Assembly: GCA_964036045.1 (NCBI GenBank) | Contig: OZ038402.1 | Span: forward strand, 6,836,971 to 6,900,970 | DNA: 64,000 nucleotides | Source of the DNA: Eutreptiella sp. 'Long Island Sound 2002' | Taxonomy: Eukaryota > Euglenozoa > Euglenophyceae > Eutreptiales > Eutreptiaceae | Reading direction: 5' to 3' | Part shown: one piece after another, positions 10,071 to 21,618 of the stretch | How positions within the stretch are numbered: the first letter of the stretch is position 1 | Layout of the letters: the number at the start of each line of letters is the position of its first letter | Program-made: the position numbers and the translations under genes | The notes under the pieces: model-generated | Databases searched by the model: none | The model's input: the letters and a program-made list of their open reading frames with translations, nothing else | Told to the model about the DNA's origin: nothing

Positions 10071-12680
10071 TCGTAGCAGAGACAGCCTCGGATGCCAGTC
10101 CACCAAAGCCCACCAACCTCGGGTTCGGGCAGCTGTCGGTTCTCCGCAACCCCAGGATTCGTCAGAATCACCATCCCTGAGTGTTTTCGGAGACGAGGGG
10201 GAGCGCACAGGACTGGGCATCCTAAGGGGAACGCCGTGCCAGCACACCTTCTGCCGCCTACGAGCAACGACAGGCTTCCAACAGCCCATGGCCCCTGAAA
10301 TCCAGCAAAATCCCAGTTGAAACAATCAACAGCTGCCTCTGATCGACCTGTTGGAGATTGAGGATGAACCTCGCGCAAGATGATCGACCACATGGAGGTC
10401 GACATTGGGAATCCGGTCTCAGGTCCCGGAGAAGCCCTGAGTCCCTGTATGCAACAAGGGTTTCAAAGGGGAAAATGAAAGAAGTTCCTGTCCCCGAGAC
10501 CCCTTCCCCCCACAAAACTGAGGCACAGCTTCGTGCTTTTTTGGAACAGGGGATCATGGAGGCTGCACGCCAGGCCTCCTTGGAAATCAGCCAAGAGGGA
10601 CAGCCACAGGTGCAGTCCTGGCTTCAGGACCAGGAGATTGGGGAACCGGACGTGGGAATGCCTTCAGGATTTCAGTGTTCTCACTCCCTTTACTGCCCCC
10701 CCGAGTGCAGCTGCAGAGTTTCGAACAGCGAGGAGTTGTTGCAACTCAAAAAGGATCTCGCTGACTTGCAAGACTGGACAGAAGCCGTGAAGAATCTCCT
10801 CAAGGATCATATGCGATCAGCAGGTTCTGCCATTGCAACCTCAACAGGATCGGCCGCCGATTCGTTGGCGGATGGAACGGAGGTTTTTTCGATCGCTCGC
10901 TCCGCAGATTCGAGGGCGACTGATGCCAAGATCACTCGCCAAAAACTTAAAGAGAGGGCAGTCGCTTCGCGATCGGAAACCCTGTCCCAGCGAGCAAGAG
11001 TAAAAGAGCAGAATGCCAAGAGGACAGCCTCTCGCACTGCTCCTGGCCTTAATGACCAAGGCATCGGCCAAGCTTTGCTGGCTCAGGCTTTGCTGGGAGC
11101 AGGTTCTGGGACGCCAGATGTTCAGGTCTCAGCCATCACTTCAGGTTTGGGTCTGGAGGACATGCTTAACCCTACAGCCTTGAGGTTGAGACAGGTTGCG
11201 GAACACCCCAAGCATAATGGCAACCCCCCGCGTTGGCCTGAGTTCCAGCGTGAGTTTAAACTGTGGTGCACAACCCAGAAGCTCCATGCAGACCAGTTTT
11301 GCAGGCGCTTCCGGAATGTCTCGAAGGTGCAACCAGAAACACGTGGGGTCGCACCTGGGCTGATAGGCATGTTACTGCCAAGCCCTTGACTTTTGAAGAG
11401 GTTTGGGATACCCTGCAAAGCCGTGGGATGTGCCCCCTAGAGGACTAATACCACCAGCTACTGGACCGGTTTGCAGGTTTCTCGAAGCTCATCTTGCACG
11501 AGGTGCAAGGCAAACGCCAGCGTTTTCAAAACCTGGTGGACGAGGCTGAAGCTTCAGGCGAACATTTCAGTTCGATGGAGCTGAAGAACCTCATTTTCGC
11601 GAAGATTCCTGCAGAGACTTCTGCACATCTGCGCAGTTCTCAGGCGGATGAAAAGTCCAAAAAGCTCTGGTGTGAGATTGAGGGCTTTGGCTCTACAGTG
11701 AACAGGTTCACTGTTCGCGAATCGCTGCAAAAATGCAGCCCCTGTGGCCTCTCAGAACTTTAAAAAACAGAAGAAACCTGAAACATTAAGTTTCATGAAA
11801 CAGAGGACAGGGACCTCTTTGTTCGAGTCCTGAACAAGGGGGTAAGTTTTCATGGGAGGAGACTCCAGGCCCGCAATTGGGTCTTCTCCTACTTCCCTGA
11901 GGAGCTGTGGGAGGAAGTGGAAGGCTGGCAGACGCTGCCAATCAAAGCTTCCAAGAGGGCTTGAGCAAGCGCAACCGCCCCCCACAGAAGGCAGAAGACC
12001 CCCGGATCGAGGAATGTCCAGAAAACGAAAAGAGATCCTTGTGCCATTTGCACCAATATGGGTGCAGAAGAACGCGGCAAGACCCACACCGGTGACAAAC
12101 ACTACTGGACGAAGAGAGACCTCGAGTTTGTGGGCAAAAACTGCACCAGGTCCCTCAGAAAAGTGGTCAAAGGGACCCAAAGCAGGTGCATGGAGGGCAG
12201 GACCAGCGCCCGCATCAGCAGCCCTCCAGAAATGAAAAAAATGGTGGCAGTGAGCCTCAGAGCCCAGCCCCCCAGAACAGCGCTCAGCCAGGTTGGAGCG
12301 CTCAGAAGGGCAAAGAAAAAAATGCCTATAGTTTTGGCGGGAAAGGAGGAAAAAAAGGGGGAAAATCAGGTACAGGTGCTCCCCCCAGGAACAATTCCCA
12401 GCGTTATTCAGCTAGCTTCTCGGGAACTGCCCCCAGTTACCCCTCCACTGGGCGTGGCGGTGGCCGTGGCTCCTTTGGGGCTCAGCCATTCGCTGGCCAA
12501 GGCCGCGGGAAGGGTCGCTCCCGCGTGAATCAGGTTTCAGGTGCAGAAGAGGACTATTTCCGAAACTGCGAGGAGGGAGAGTCGGATTACCAGGATGATC
12601 CCCTCTATGACTGGTACATGGGCGAGGATGGGAACGCCTACGAGGCGACAGTCGCAACTGGCGACGAAGAAAGCGCCTAG
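9913..12680 (+). pseudogene. gag of copy A, frame-shifted
   Basis: Gag packages the element RNA. The longest open piece is 10,358-11,389; further pieces are 11,494-11,763, 12,058-12,528 and 12,186-12,680. Recognisable parts in order: a start inside the LTR (MSVSSRLACALSAMLAEAQ), a Cys-rich stretch (CPPECSC) near 10,690-10,720, a capsid core around 11,220-11,600 (RWPEFQREFKLW, then LDRF, RQRFQNLV), a Cys/His segment near 12,055-12,115 (GKTHTGDKHYWTKRD), and a Gly/Arg/Lys-rich tail at 12,330-12,530 suited to RNA binding. Stops include TGA at 10,318-10,320 and TAA at 11,446-11,448 where copy B has CAT. At least three frame changes are needed. Confidence 0.75.
10071..10082 (+). other. Primer-binding site of copy A (initiator-Met type, mutated)
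   Basis: TCGTAGCAGAGA directly follows the LTR. Copy B has TGGTAGCAGAGG at the same place, the complement of an initiator-Met tRNA 3' end (CCTCTGCTACCA). Copy A differs from this at two positions, consistent with decay. Confidence 0.75.
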
Positions 12681-12749
12681 GGGAGCCAAGAGAATTGTCC
12701 CTTCCCAGACGATTTTCGGCCATCCCCTCTGATTCCAGCACATCCTTGC

Positions 12750-13430
12750 TTGGATGTTGCTTCTGTTTGTCTCCCTTCTCCTAATTCAAAAACGAATCAA
12801 GCTGCTGTAGTGGACCACGTGGGTGTACAGTCCAAGCACAGGACCCGCCAGTGTGTCACAAAACTGTGGGTCACTGACATCAAGGGCAATTTACCCCTCG
12901 CCACTTGTTTCTGTGATAATGGATCGGAGGTAAATCTCCAATCCACTTCCTTCCTCCCTGACGACTGTGTCTTTGATTCCATCTGGCCTGTTACCCTGGA
13001 GGGTGTGTCTGGCCAGGCTCTTCCAGGTGGTAAACAGGGCAGCTCCATTCGTACGCACTTACTCGCCCAGGACTTGTGGACTGACCGTGTGGCTGAAGAT
13101 TTAGTATTGAGCGATTATTCTTACAGGGCTGACATCAAGTACGATCTGTACTTGGGTCAACCCTGGCTAACAAAAAATAGGGTGGCTCCAGTAGGTCATC
13201 GTAGGTGTTTTCCTTTAGAAACAGGTCCAGAGGAGCGCCCTGTGTTTAAATTTCTGCACTCAGGTTTTGAAAGTGCAGAAGACACTTTAAAGAAAATTGT
13301 ACCTCCAAGGTTTGGAGAGGATGTGGCTCTTGCTGAGATCAATGGCTGCATCGAGGGTGAATCTCTCTCTAGGGAGACTCAGGCGAAGCCTCCGGGTCGC
13401 TGGCGGTCTAGCAACTACAGAGTCGTAGGT
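12750..13430 (+). CDS. Retropepsin-like protease domain of copy A
   Basis: This is the N-terminal part of an open frame ending at 13,619. The active-site strand reads LATCFCDNGSEVNLQSTSFL (about 12,895-12,955), so the catalytic triplet is D-N-G instead of D-T/S-G, and the same DNGSEVN occurs in copy B. Downstream, YDLYLGQPWL (near 13,140) corresponds to the ILGxxWL strand conserved in Ty3-type proteases. It lies between gag and RT, as in other gypsy elements. The domain itself is uninterrupted here, although the polyprotein is not. Confidence 0.75.
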
Positions 13431-13725
13431 AAATGGGGGGATTTTCTATGTGAGTACTTCAGTCGTAACCATTCCTTCACTCCTTTTATAGATGCCTTTG
13501 CTAACCATAGGAATCGTAGGTTTAGGAGATTGTTCGAGGACGCTTGGGCCCAGAAATGGGACAAGACGCTCTGGATAACCCCCCCTTCCATGTTATTCAG
13601 CAGGTGGTCAATACGATAAGGCAGAACACGCCCAGGCAATATTGATCGTGACAATCTGGGCAGATCAGCCCTGTTTTGCTGAGTTGGAAGAAAAAATGGT
13701 GGATTCTGTCTAACTCCCAAGGGGG
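13431..13725 (+). pseudogene. DIRS-like / Dam-methyltransferase-like domain between protease and RT, copy A
   Basis: After the protease the frame reads PFIDAFANHRNRRFRRLFED, then WAQKWDKTLWITPP, and in another frame AILIVTIWADQPCFAELEE. Copy B has the better-preserved version with HPPFHVIQQVV and LIVPVWADQPWFAEL. The pattern D-x-FA-x3-N ... W ... PPF ... V-x-P-x-W-x2-Q-x-W resembles the module that follows RNase H in DIRS-type retrotransposons. Its PPF recalls motif IV of N6-adenine methyltransferases. Here it sits upstream of RT in a chromovirus. A frame change near 13,575 and a stop near 13,711 break it. The likeness is from memory of the family pattern, so moderate. Confidence 0.5.
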
Positions 13726-16107
13726 ATGAAACTGTATGCTCGCGACGACACAGGTCCCCTACGCCAACAGAGCTGGTCTACGCTCGCTCTGTTGGTCGAC
13801 GGGCGCCTTTCTGACCCTGATTGGGCCCATTCTGATGATTCGTGTGTTGGGTCTGAAAATGAGGTTGAACTGGGCACTGACGATGAGACGATTCTTTCCG
13901 ACTTTTGCTCGTCAGATGCTGAGGGTGATCCAGTGTCCAATGGATCCCCTGGTGTTCCCTCTTCCCTAATATGGAGAGATTCTTCGAAAGTCTCCCACAC
14001 GAAAATCAAAAGAAACGCCCATAGTAGACGCAAATTCAGGGTTATATATGAAAAACCCCCTGTGTCAGTCTTTTACGATCCCTTCGAGGAGATCGACGAC
14101 GAGGATGCCCAGGTACATCCTTCGTATCTACAGCAGGGCCGTGACCCTGACTTGTTTCGAGCTGTTCGGCGAGGGATGCCTCCCTCAAAAGCAGGTAAAA
14201 TCGCCAAGGTTCTTCCCACAGTTATACCTGGCGATGAGGCTGACTGTGAGTTGTGTTCTAAGCGTCGCGAGGTAATCTTCGAGGAACGAAAGGACACCAC
14301 AATTAGTGGTAAGATCCTGAAGAACCCTCCAGTCTGTGGTCAGTTCGGTGAAGCTTTCATCGAACTGAAGCAAGGTTACAAGGCCAAGAAACAAAGGCCT
14401 TATGAAGACCACGGAAAGAAACATGATATCCTGAGGGAGATCATTTAAAGGAACGTGAAGGAATTCGGTTGGTTAGAGGGTTGTATGACCTCCGAATGGT
14501 GCTGCGCTCCCTTCACCGTGCCTCAACCTCCTTTTGCTGACCAGAACACGATAGATGGTTGGCGAATGGTTGTCGACCTTTGCAACCTGAACGCCGAGAA
14601 TAAGGCAGACTCTCACTCCCTCCCCCTCATTGAGGAGGAAAAAGCCAAGAGAGCTAGAGGTCGCTTGTTTTCGGTCCTCGACCTTCGCCATGGCTTCCAC
14701 CAAATGCCTTTGGCGAAGGCGAGTCGACCACTCACGTGTATGTGCACGCCCTGTGGCCCAGTCCAGTGGACAGTGATGCCAATGGGCCTCAAAAATGCCC
14801 CAGCCTTCTTCCAACGAATGATGGAAGATGTGCTTTTCACATCCCACCCTGAGCTTCGTGCGTTCGCTTCTGTGTACATAGACGACATAATTATCGCGAC
14901 GGAGGGGGAGGGACTGTCGGAAGAGGAGCCTTTGGCCCTCCACGAAAAACAGTTGAACCAGGTAATGGACATTCTTGATAAAAAGCAACTGGTTTGTGGC
15001 CCCAAGAAAGGCAAACTCTTCCTCAGGTCAGTTGAATTTTGTGGATCCTTGCTTGAAAATGGCACCAGACGCCCTTCGCCAGGGAAGCCTCTCGCTATCC
15101 AGAAGTGGGAACGCCCTGGAACGATCACCGAGCTCAGAGGCTTTCTCCGTTGCTGTAATTTTTTTCACACATTCGTCCGTAGTTATGCTAAATTTGCAGC
15201 TCCCTTGACCGACCTACTCACAGTAGGTTGGGACGCTGGCAAGGCAGGGTCGAAAGTGAGGGTAAAGTGGACTGACGAGTGCGAGGAAGCCTTCCACCAC
15301 TTAAAGGCTTCCCTCTGCCAAGTCGCCACGCTGCAGGTACCAAGATTCGACAGGCCATTTTACATAAGGACTGACGCATCTAAGTATGCAATAGGTGCTG
15401 TCCTTGAACAGGTGGATGAGGACACTGGGGAACACTATCCACTCGCACTCTGGTCCAGGAAGCTAGCCCCGCGCCGGATGCAGTGGTCCCCACGTGAACA
15501 GGAAACGTATGCTATAATATGTGCCTTAAAGAAGTATCAATCGTGGGTTGAAACCAACAGAGTCGAGGTCCTGACTGACCATCGCTCTCTTGAGTTCTGG
15601 GCCACAGAACACATTGATACTGTCTCAGGCCCAGCTGGTCGACGGGCCAGATGGCATGAGTTTCTATCCCTATTAGACCTCCACGTGTCGTACGTGCCAA
15701 GCAAGGAAAACACTGTGGCAGACGCCCTCAGTCGCTGGGCTTATCCTGCCTCGGAGGGACTTCAAAGCACTAAACTCCATGGCACAGAACACGATCGGAA
15801 CCTCAGAATTGAGTGGGATCGTGAGGAAAAAAAGCTGATTCGCCGTGAATGTATGCAGTGCTCAGTCAAACAGAACAGTTGCCCCTGCCACGACCTTGTG
15901 GCCTTCTCAGATCCGGCTGATGCACACGAATTGACCTCAGGATTCCGGAAATCTGTTGAAACAGTTACTGATTCCCACGGTCATGTGGTGAAAAGGACTG
16001 TTAGTAGGCAGAAAGTAAGGACATTTCGGTTGATTTCGGGCATCAAACGCCGTGACCCTTCCACTCTTACTCCCCTGCAAAAAGATTCTCTCATCAATCG
16101 AGACTAG
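13726..16107 (+). pseudogene. RT and RNase H of copy A (one TAA in frame)
   Basis: One frame runs through, broken only by TAA at 14,446-14,448 (copy B has AGA one codon on, without a stop). The first 240 codons are an acidic linker (CVGSENEVELGTDDET and DEIDDEDAQVHPSYL-like segments). From 14,455 comes the RT: WRMVVDLCNLN, FSVLDLRHGFHQMPL, WTVMPMGLKNAPAFFQRMM, catalytic SVYIDDIIIA near 14,875, and thumb TELRGFLRCCNFF. RNase H follows with Asp in YIRTDASKYAIGAVLEQ, Glu in SPREQETYAIICALK, Asp in LTDHRSLEFW and the ending VADALSRW near 15,720. The last part is integrase N-terminal sequence. RT and RNase H look complete; the stop before RT and the lost frames elsewhere disable the polyprotein. 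Confidence 0.88.
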
Positions 16108-17127
16108 ACGAATGATTACAAGTCCGATCCAATGTTTCAGGAGGTTTTCGAAAATCTTTCCTCCAAAAATGCCCATAAAAATGAGATTTTTTCCGAATAT
16201 TCGTTGGACGCAGGGAAGCTGTGGATGGAGGGTAAATTGTGCGTGCCAGACGCCCTCGCCACGCGTGTGTTATTAAACTGGTGGCAGAACTGGGAGTAAC
16301 CACACTCCCATGGCAGGTGATTATGGTCCATTCTTAAACATAGGTTATTTGGGGCAAGGCTTTACTCTCATTGTATGAAAGTAGCCGCCGAATGTGCCCA
16401 AAGCGCTTTCGCTGTTCCCTCCTCGTCGGAGAAGCACGGCCATCTGAGACCCCATCCTATTCCTGAGCGCCTCTTCAACAGAGTGACAAGCGATTTCTTT
16501 TATGTTGGTGAGCTTGATGACGAAGATTGCCACTGGACCAATAAAAACGTTAATGGAGTCCTGCTAATTCAATGTCGCCATTCTGGCTACATCCAGGTGC
16601 TACCTTGCAAGGTCAAGTCTATGACAGGCAAGGCCGCAGGTAAGTGGTGTGCCCAGACGTGGATGGGAGGCTGGGACATACCCAGCGAGATAATTACAGA
16701 CAGTGGAAAAGAGTACACCTCCGAGTGGTGGCAGGAGATGTGTACTCCTCTAGGTATCCACCATTTGCGCTGTGAAATTCACGCCCATCGGGCGCTCCCA
16801 GGCGAGCGAGCAGGTTGCTCTCTAATAGATATGCTGCGAAAAGAGCTCGCCAGTGAGAAGGACTACCATTGACTTGATATTCTCTTCGCATTGCTTCGCA
16901 GATACCACAACACCCCCCTCTATCATGGGTTGTCCTCAAACAAGTTGGTGTTTGGTCGCAAGAAATGTTGGTGGAATCTGCCCTTAAAAAGCCCCAGTAA
17001 ATGTAAGGACGCTTCCCTCTTTTTCGACGAGGTTGAGCGAGCAGACAAAACTGTCTCTAAGCTCATAGGTAAGAGCCAGGCAGACTGGCTACAGGTTGTA
17101 AATCAGGGCAGAAAAAAACCCCAATAA
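16108..17127 (+). pseudogene. Integrase of copy A, interrupted
   Basis: The integrase joins element cDNA to the chromosome. The catalytic core starts with DFFYVGELDDED (first Asp, about 16,493), has ITDSGKEYTSEWWQEM (second Asp, about 16,700) and then LPGERAGCSLIDMLRKEL, where the Glu of GER is the likely third acidic residue. A TGA at 16,872-16,874 stands where copy B has TGG. The following frame (LLRRYHNTPLYHG, LVFGRKKCWWNLPL) is the expected continuation and ends at 17,125. A TAG at about 16,105 and changes near 16,280-16,340 separate the core from the zinc-binding N-terminal region. Dead copy. Confidence 0.8.
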
Positions 17128-17146
17128 ATTTGAGGTTGATGATCGA

Positions 17147-17854
17147 GTGTGGCTTCGCAAGTCCGAGACCACCCTAGACGGAGATGACAAGCTCCTCCCC
17201 ATGTGGCAAGGGCCCTTCCAGGTCACTGCGCGTCTGGGTGAGAACAGGTCGAGGCTACGCGTCTTTGTCAATAGAGAAATTGAGGTTACGAGTGATCGAT
17301 TGAAGCCAGAAGTTCCTTCCCTCAAAAACATGGTGAAGCCCCTCTATTGGACGTTCACATCTTTTGCCGATCAGGCCATCGAGGGTGGCAAATACGACCT
17401 GGAACGAGTGCTAGAGGCCCGTCACAACGAACAGGGCGACTGGGAGTTCCTCTGCAAGATGAAAGGGTTTGATTCGTCCCACAACAACTGGGAACCAGCC
17501 CATTCCTCTGGACTTGGGTACACCAGGGCTTTCATCACATTTTTGAAGAAGAACCCCCACATTGGTGTGCTCCTCACGGACTGTCTGACCAAACCAGACA
17601 GACAGATAGCTAGCGAAGGTGCCAGGCCTCAGGTTAACTCAGAACCAGCCTTCTTTGGTCCTCCATGGGCGCCTTCGAAGCCATCATCCACTCCAGCTGT
17701 GAACCCTCCTGCTGCTATCCAAGCCCAGAGTCATGATCAGCCTCGAGCGTCGAGTTCGGCTGCAGACCAACGGCGCTCAGCTACGGTACAGGGACCGCCA
17801 GACAGGCTCCTGGTCACCTGCATACGTGCAACTCCTGATTCCAGGAGATTCTGA
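17147..17854 (+). pseudogene. Integrase C-terminal region and chromodomain of copy A
   Basis: Opens with VWLRKSETTLDG and LPMWQGPFQVTARLG, the latter matching the GPY/F module of Ty3-type integrases. The chromodomain follows at about 17,385-17,560: GGKYDLERVLEARH, WEFLCKMKGFDSSHNNWEP. It keeps the aromatic Tyr, the Trp and the WEP end, although copy B has WKGF where A has MKGF. Chromodomains steer insertion to particular chromatin, which defines this family as a chromovirus. The tail is Ser/Pro/Ala-rich. A stop and frame change upstream (near 17,125) split it from the integrase core. Confidence 0.85.
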
Positions 17855-19853
17855 GCTCGTTCCCTGACATTCATCATGATCACCATCATGGCCCATCATC
17901 AACATCAGGCGATGGTGCTACTCCTCTCCCCCCAGCTCTCGTCCTACGGCGCTACGGCCTTCAGTGGTTTGCAAATACTCCCTCCTGCGTTCTCCAAAGT
18001 CTAATTGAACGAACGTAACTGGTGTTTCCAAGCTTCGTCAAGATGACTAGGTTTCGTTCAGTTCAAGTGATCAGTGAATTCAGTTGAAGTTTAAGTCATT
18101 TCAGGAACAGACCCAGAATGAGGGAGTCGTCGAAGCTCGCCACTGTCGCTGTTGTCTGTCGCACCTGGAAGGGAGGTTGGGTAGGCCCTATAGGCTGCCT
18201 GTATACGTTTTGTTCAGGTCAGTTGGGTCTAGAGAGTGAGAACGAAGCTCTTTGTGTCAGTCGATCTTGTTGTGAATTTTGCAGAATTGCTCAATTTTCA
18301 CTGATCGTCGACGCCAATTGTATTTTTTTTTCGCCTGTACTGGACGATTTAAGCGTGGGAACGCTCTGGACTCTTGTGAAAATGTGTTTCGGTCAGAGGA
18401 AAAATCAAAACCAGGTCTGATTCAGGCAGATCAGGGGTAATCGTGTCTTTTTTGGTCTGGGAACCCTTGATTTTGTATCCCGCTGTGCAGATGGAAGCAT
18501 TGTAAATAAAATAAACGCTCGGCCGAGCTACTGAACCACTACAGGAACCCCCTGTAGCACTGGTGGTCCTCCGCTGACCCCAGAAACACAGTTCGTATCT
18601 CCATCCTGCCAGATTCGGTGAACATTTGCTTGTTTCTGCTTTGTTTCTGCTTTGTTTCAGCCGGCAACTCAAGCTTTTGGCAGGTTGTGACCTATTCTTT
18701 GAACTGTTTTGCTATTCCCCAACGTCAGTTGTCCAGTTTTTGGTTATATACGAGGTCCTAAGACCTCTCCGAAGCTAATAAGAGGTCTAGGCCTCAACGA
18801 CTCGTAACGAATCTAGGTTGTTCTAAGTTGATCAAAGCTCAATTTGACAGGTTTCAGGCCAACTTGTTGCTCTTTCAGCCAAGGTGGACTCCAGTGCAAC
18901 GTCTGACCTCAGTCGCAGCTTGCCCGGCGCCCCCTTTGTACACATACGACTTTTGGGCGTCTATATACTCTAAGGTGCGCCTACAGGACGCCTTTGGTGC
19001 ACTGCTAGGGTAGGGTTAGCAGGATTGAAGGTCAGCATGTCCATCATGATGAATGATGAGGAACGTTGCATCATGGCCAGAATGTGCAAATCATCTGTTA
19101 GATGCTTCGATCGCACTAGTTTTTAGAGTCGAACTGAGCCAACTACAGTGTACTTTACTCGTCTTTGACACCCGTGGAATCGACGTATCAAATTGCGGCT
19201 ACAGATTCAGCCAGATGTAGCCCAATTCAAGCCTGATTTGCTGGATTTAGTTGATTTTTGTGCATCATTTCCTCATTCTGCCAGATTCCCGACTCCTTCC
19301 ATTGTTTTTCGCCTTTCCGCTCCCAAACACCTGTCATTGACACTTGTTTAACCCATATTGCTGTGTTTTCTTCCCTCTGTTCACTTCCATGCCCCTTCAT
19401 TTAGGTTGATCCCAGCTCAATTTCACCTAACTCCTGCCCATCTTCCACAAGTGTGAATGAATCAGAGTCATGCTGAGCGTTTTCAACCCAAGAAAAGCGG
19501 GAAAAACACAGTGTGCGTACACATGGAAATCCCCAACGTGCCCGCGACAGCGAACGACTGTTCGTTGACCTTTGTGGTTTAGGATTTAGCCTTCCCCCCC
19601 CTCTGATTTTGCTGATTTTCATACATTCTCAAGATCAGAGTCCTGATGGTGAGCCAGGACATGGTTTGGTTTCTTTTTCGGAACGTTTACATGTCTCTTA
19701 GCCTGTTTTAGCACTCTCTCATATATTGTTTCTTGATCTGCTGCCTTTATCTCTGCTCAATTCGTCCGAGTTTGGTCCCAATCCGTCAGATTTTGTTGTA
19801 ATGTAGAAAGATCTCAGCCAATCAGCGCAGATCTTCGCTTTTCTTTGACCAGT
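17855..19853 (+). other. Long 3' internal region of copy A, no confident gene
   Basis: This stretch lies between the chromodomain and the point where copy A breaks off. The same sequence follows pol in copies B and E, so it belongs to the family. A 100-codon ATG frame at 18,118-18,420 is open in all three copies, but base differences between A and B do not concentrate at third positions. Another patch near 18,940-19,020 is conserved and rich in TATA-like words. Around 19,035-19,080 there is a run of GATGA/CATCATG palindromic words. Confidence 0.6.
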
Positions 19854-20159
19854 CCGGGGCTGCATCGACGAGTGCATGGCACTCAGGAACCAAAACAGGA
19901 AAATCCGTAAAACTGTCAAAAAAGGTGTGCAACCGGATGTCATACCTTCGCGCCACATGGCAGTTGGGCAATTGGATATTGCACGGACCTCGCCCACGTC
20001 CTCAGGTCCTGATCCAGGAACACAAATGATCAGCAAAACAATTGAATTGATTTTGAAGACATTTATTCGCGAAACACGCAAAAATGCACGAAACGCACAA
20101 AAATGCACAAAGACATGGCTCGATCGCTTCGGCTCCTTCATGAGAAGGGCGAATGAATT
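19854..20159. other. Unassigned stretch between copy A and repeat R1
   Basis: Similarity to the chromovirus family ends at its left edge and similarity to the 36-37 kb repeat begins at its right edge. A plus-strand open frame from 19,876 crosses into R1 and ends at 20,415 (179 codons), with a basic start and no recognised domain. Nothing else is seen. Confidence 0.35.
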
Positions 20160-21123
20160 ATATCCCAATCGAAGGCACCTACTTCGAGCCTCGCAAACAT
20201 ACTTGAGTCGGGTTTTGAAGCGGACGAATAGCCAACCCAAGACTTATGACATACGCACTCATGAAGAGAAGTGCGATATGCGCCGTGTACTCACTTGGCG
20301 AAGCTATATAAAATATGGGAGCACTTGTAACAATCGACCAAGTTATGTACAAGAAGGTGAGAGGTCTCTACGTCTTGTATATTCTTGGCTTTCGCTCAAT
20401 TCGCCATGGGCTTAGAGAAAAGAAATTCTGGGCCGGCAATTAGAGCCAAAAATGGAGGATATTCGGTGGGGAATATCCTTGGGACTACAGGTGCTATCTG
20501 GCCAACGACTCCTATGAACCTCCAAAGGCATAACTAATTGAGAATATTAGCAATCAACCTACGAAAAACTTCCATAGAACGCCAACACCCATGCGGTCAC
20601 GACGGGACGCCCCGTTGCATTGGTTGTATCATGGTCTCCGCTCCGTATTTTGTTTTGTGACCATTGTACAAAGATGCAATGACACAAGGCACACGCCCCT
20701 AGCTGCTCAACATATGAGCTCATCAAAAGTGTCTTAAGACCATTGCGGTTCCAACGCATATCCTCATCGAAAAGATGCGTACCGAGACTTCGAGATCTGA
20801 CTTCCCAAAGTGACCTCCCGCTGCGTAAAACCAAGGGGACTCCTGCTGAATTGTATGGATGGGATTGGGAAATGAGCCCTGATTCATGCATCGCGGACGG
20901 GGACATATTGATCCCAATCAACCCTCTCTCCGGGCGTGACGTTGGAAGCGCTTCCCCAACTCCGATGTTTCCAAAAAATCGGATTATAATCCTGTAACAA
21001 TCAGAGATCGATTGCGGATTCAATAGAGCCTTTGGTGATGATACTTCTCCATATAACAACTGGATTTGTCTGCCGCTTCAGAACATGACGGCTGTTAATC
21101 GTTAGTTGACAGAGATCGCCTGT
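20160..21123 (+). repeat. Dispersed repeat R1, copy 1
   Basis: This roughly 960-bp stretch matches the reverse complement of 36,145-37,125 at roughly 70-75% by eye. Shared landmarks include TTGGCGAAGCTATATA at the left and the AGTTGACAGAGATCG segment at the right. Open frames of 166 codons occur on the minus strand (20,559-21,059) and in copy 2 (36,223-36,723). A shorter frame on the other strand (CVPRLRDLTSQSDLPLR) is also kept. I cannot tell which strand, if either, is coding. No known family was recognised. Confidence 0.6.
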
Positions 21124-21146
21124 GCCAAAGGTCGCCCGCCCTCCAC

Positions 21147-21154
21147 CTATCGCA
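21147..21154. other. Left 8-bp target site duplication of hAT element
   Basis: CTATCGCA directly precedes the terminal repeat and is repeated exactly at 24,474-24,481. Eight bases is the diagnostic length for hAT transposons. Confidence 0.95.
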
Positions 21155-21167
21155 CAGGGTTGGTACC
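21155..21167 (+). repeat. hAT left terminal inverted repeat
   Basis: CAGGGTTGGTACC, starting CAGGG as is usual in hAT elements; exact inverted match at 24,461-24,473. Confidence 0.95.
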
Positions 21168-21618
21168 ATACAGTACGTGTACCGTTCGGTATCGATACCA
21201 TACAGTACTCCGGTGTCCTGTATGGTATCGCCTAGCCCCAATGAAGACCCAGTAGGCACCACTAAATGTCCGGATTCCTTGGTGTTACGATATATTTAAG
21301 CTGATTCCAACAACCAAACCTTTGTCCCAAAAACACCAGAAAATTTCAACAAATATTTGTCACCACAGACCTGATGCGCCTTTTGTCCTCAACCTATTCT
21401 CAAAATGTGAGTGGGCAAGCATCGGAGGAACACCTCTCCGGTTTTAAATGTTTCTCAAAACACCCTGCAAATGTTTCACACCTTAAATTGTTTGTTCCCT
21501 TTTATGCACTACCCTGCCTGCAGCTCAGCCAAAAAGACAATGTTTCTTAAAACACCCTACAAATGACTTTTTAGCTCTACCCTGCACCTCAGACACAAAG
21601 AATGCTTTAACGTCGACT

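Larger units (their letters stand above)
9549..19853 (+). mobile_element. Ty3/gypsy chromovirus copy A, 3' truncated
   Basis: The element reads 5' LTR, primer-binding site, gag, protease, an extra DIRS-like domain, RT, RNase H, integrase, GPY/F-type region and chromodomain, followed by a non-coding 3' region of at least 2 kb. Alignment by eye with copy B shows similarity stopping at 19,853. That is some 60 bp before the polypurine tract, so the 3' LTR is missing. No target duplication can therefore be read. Numerous frameshifts and stops make it non-autonomous. Confidence 0.9.
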
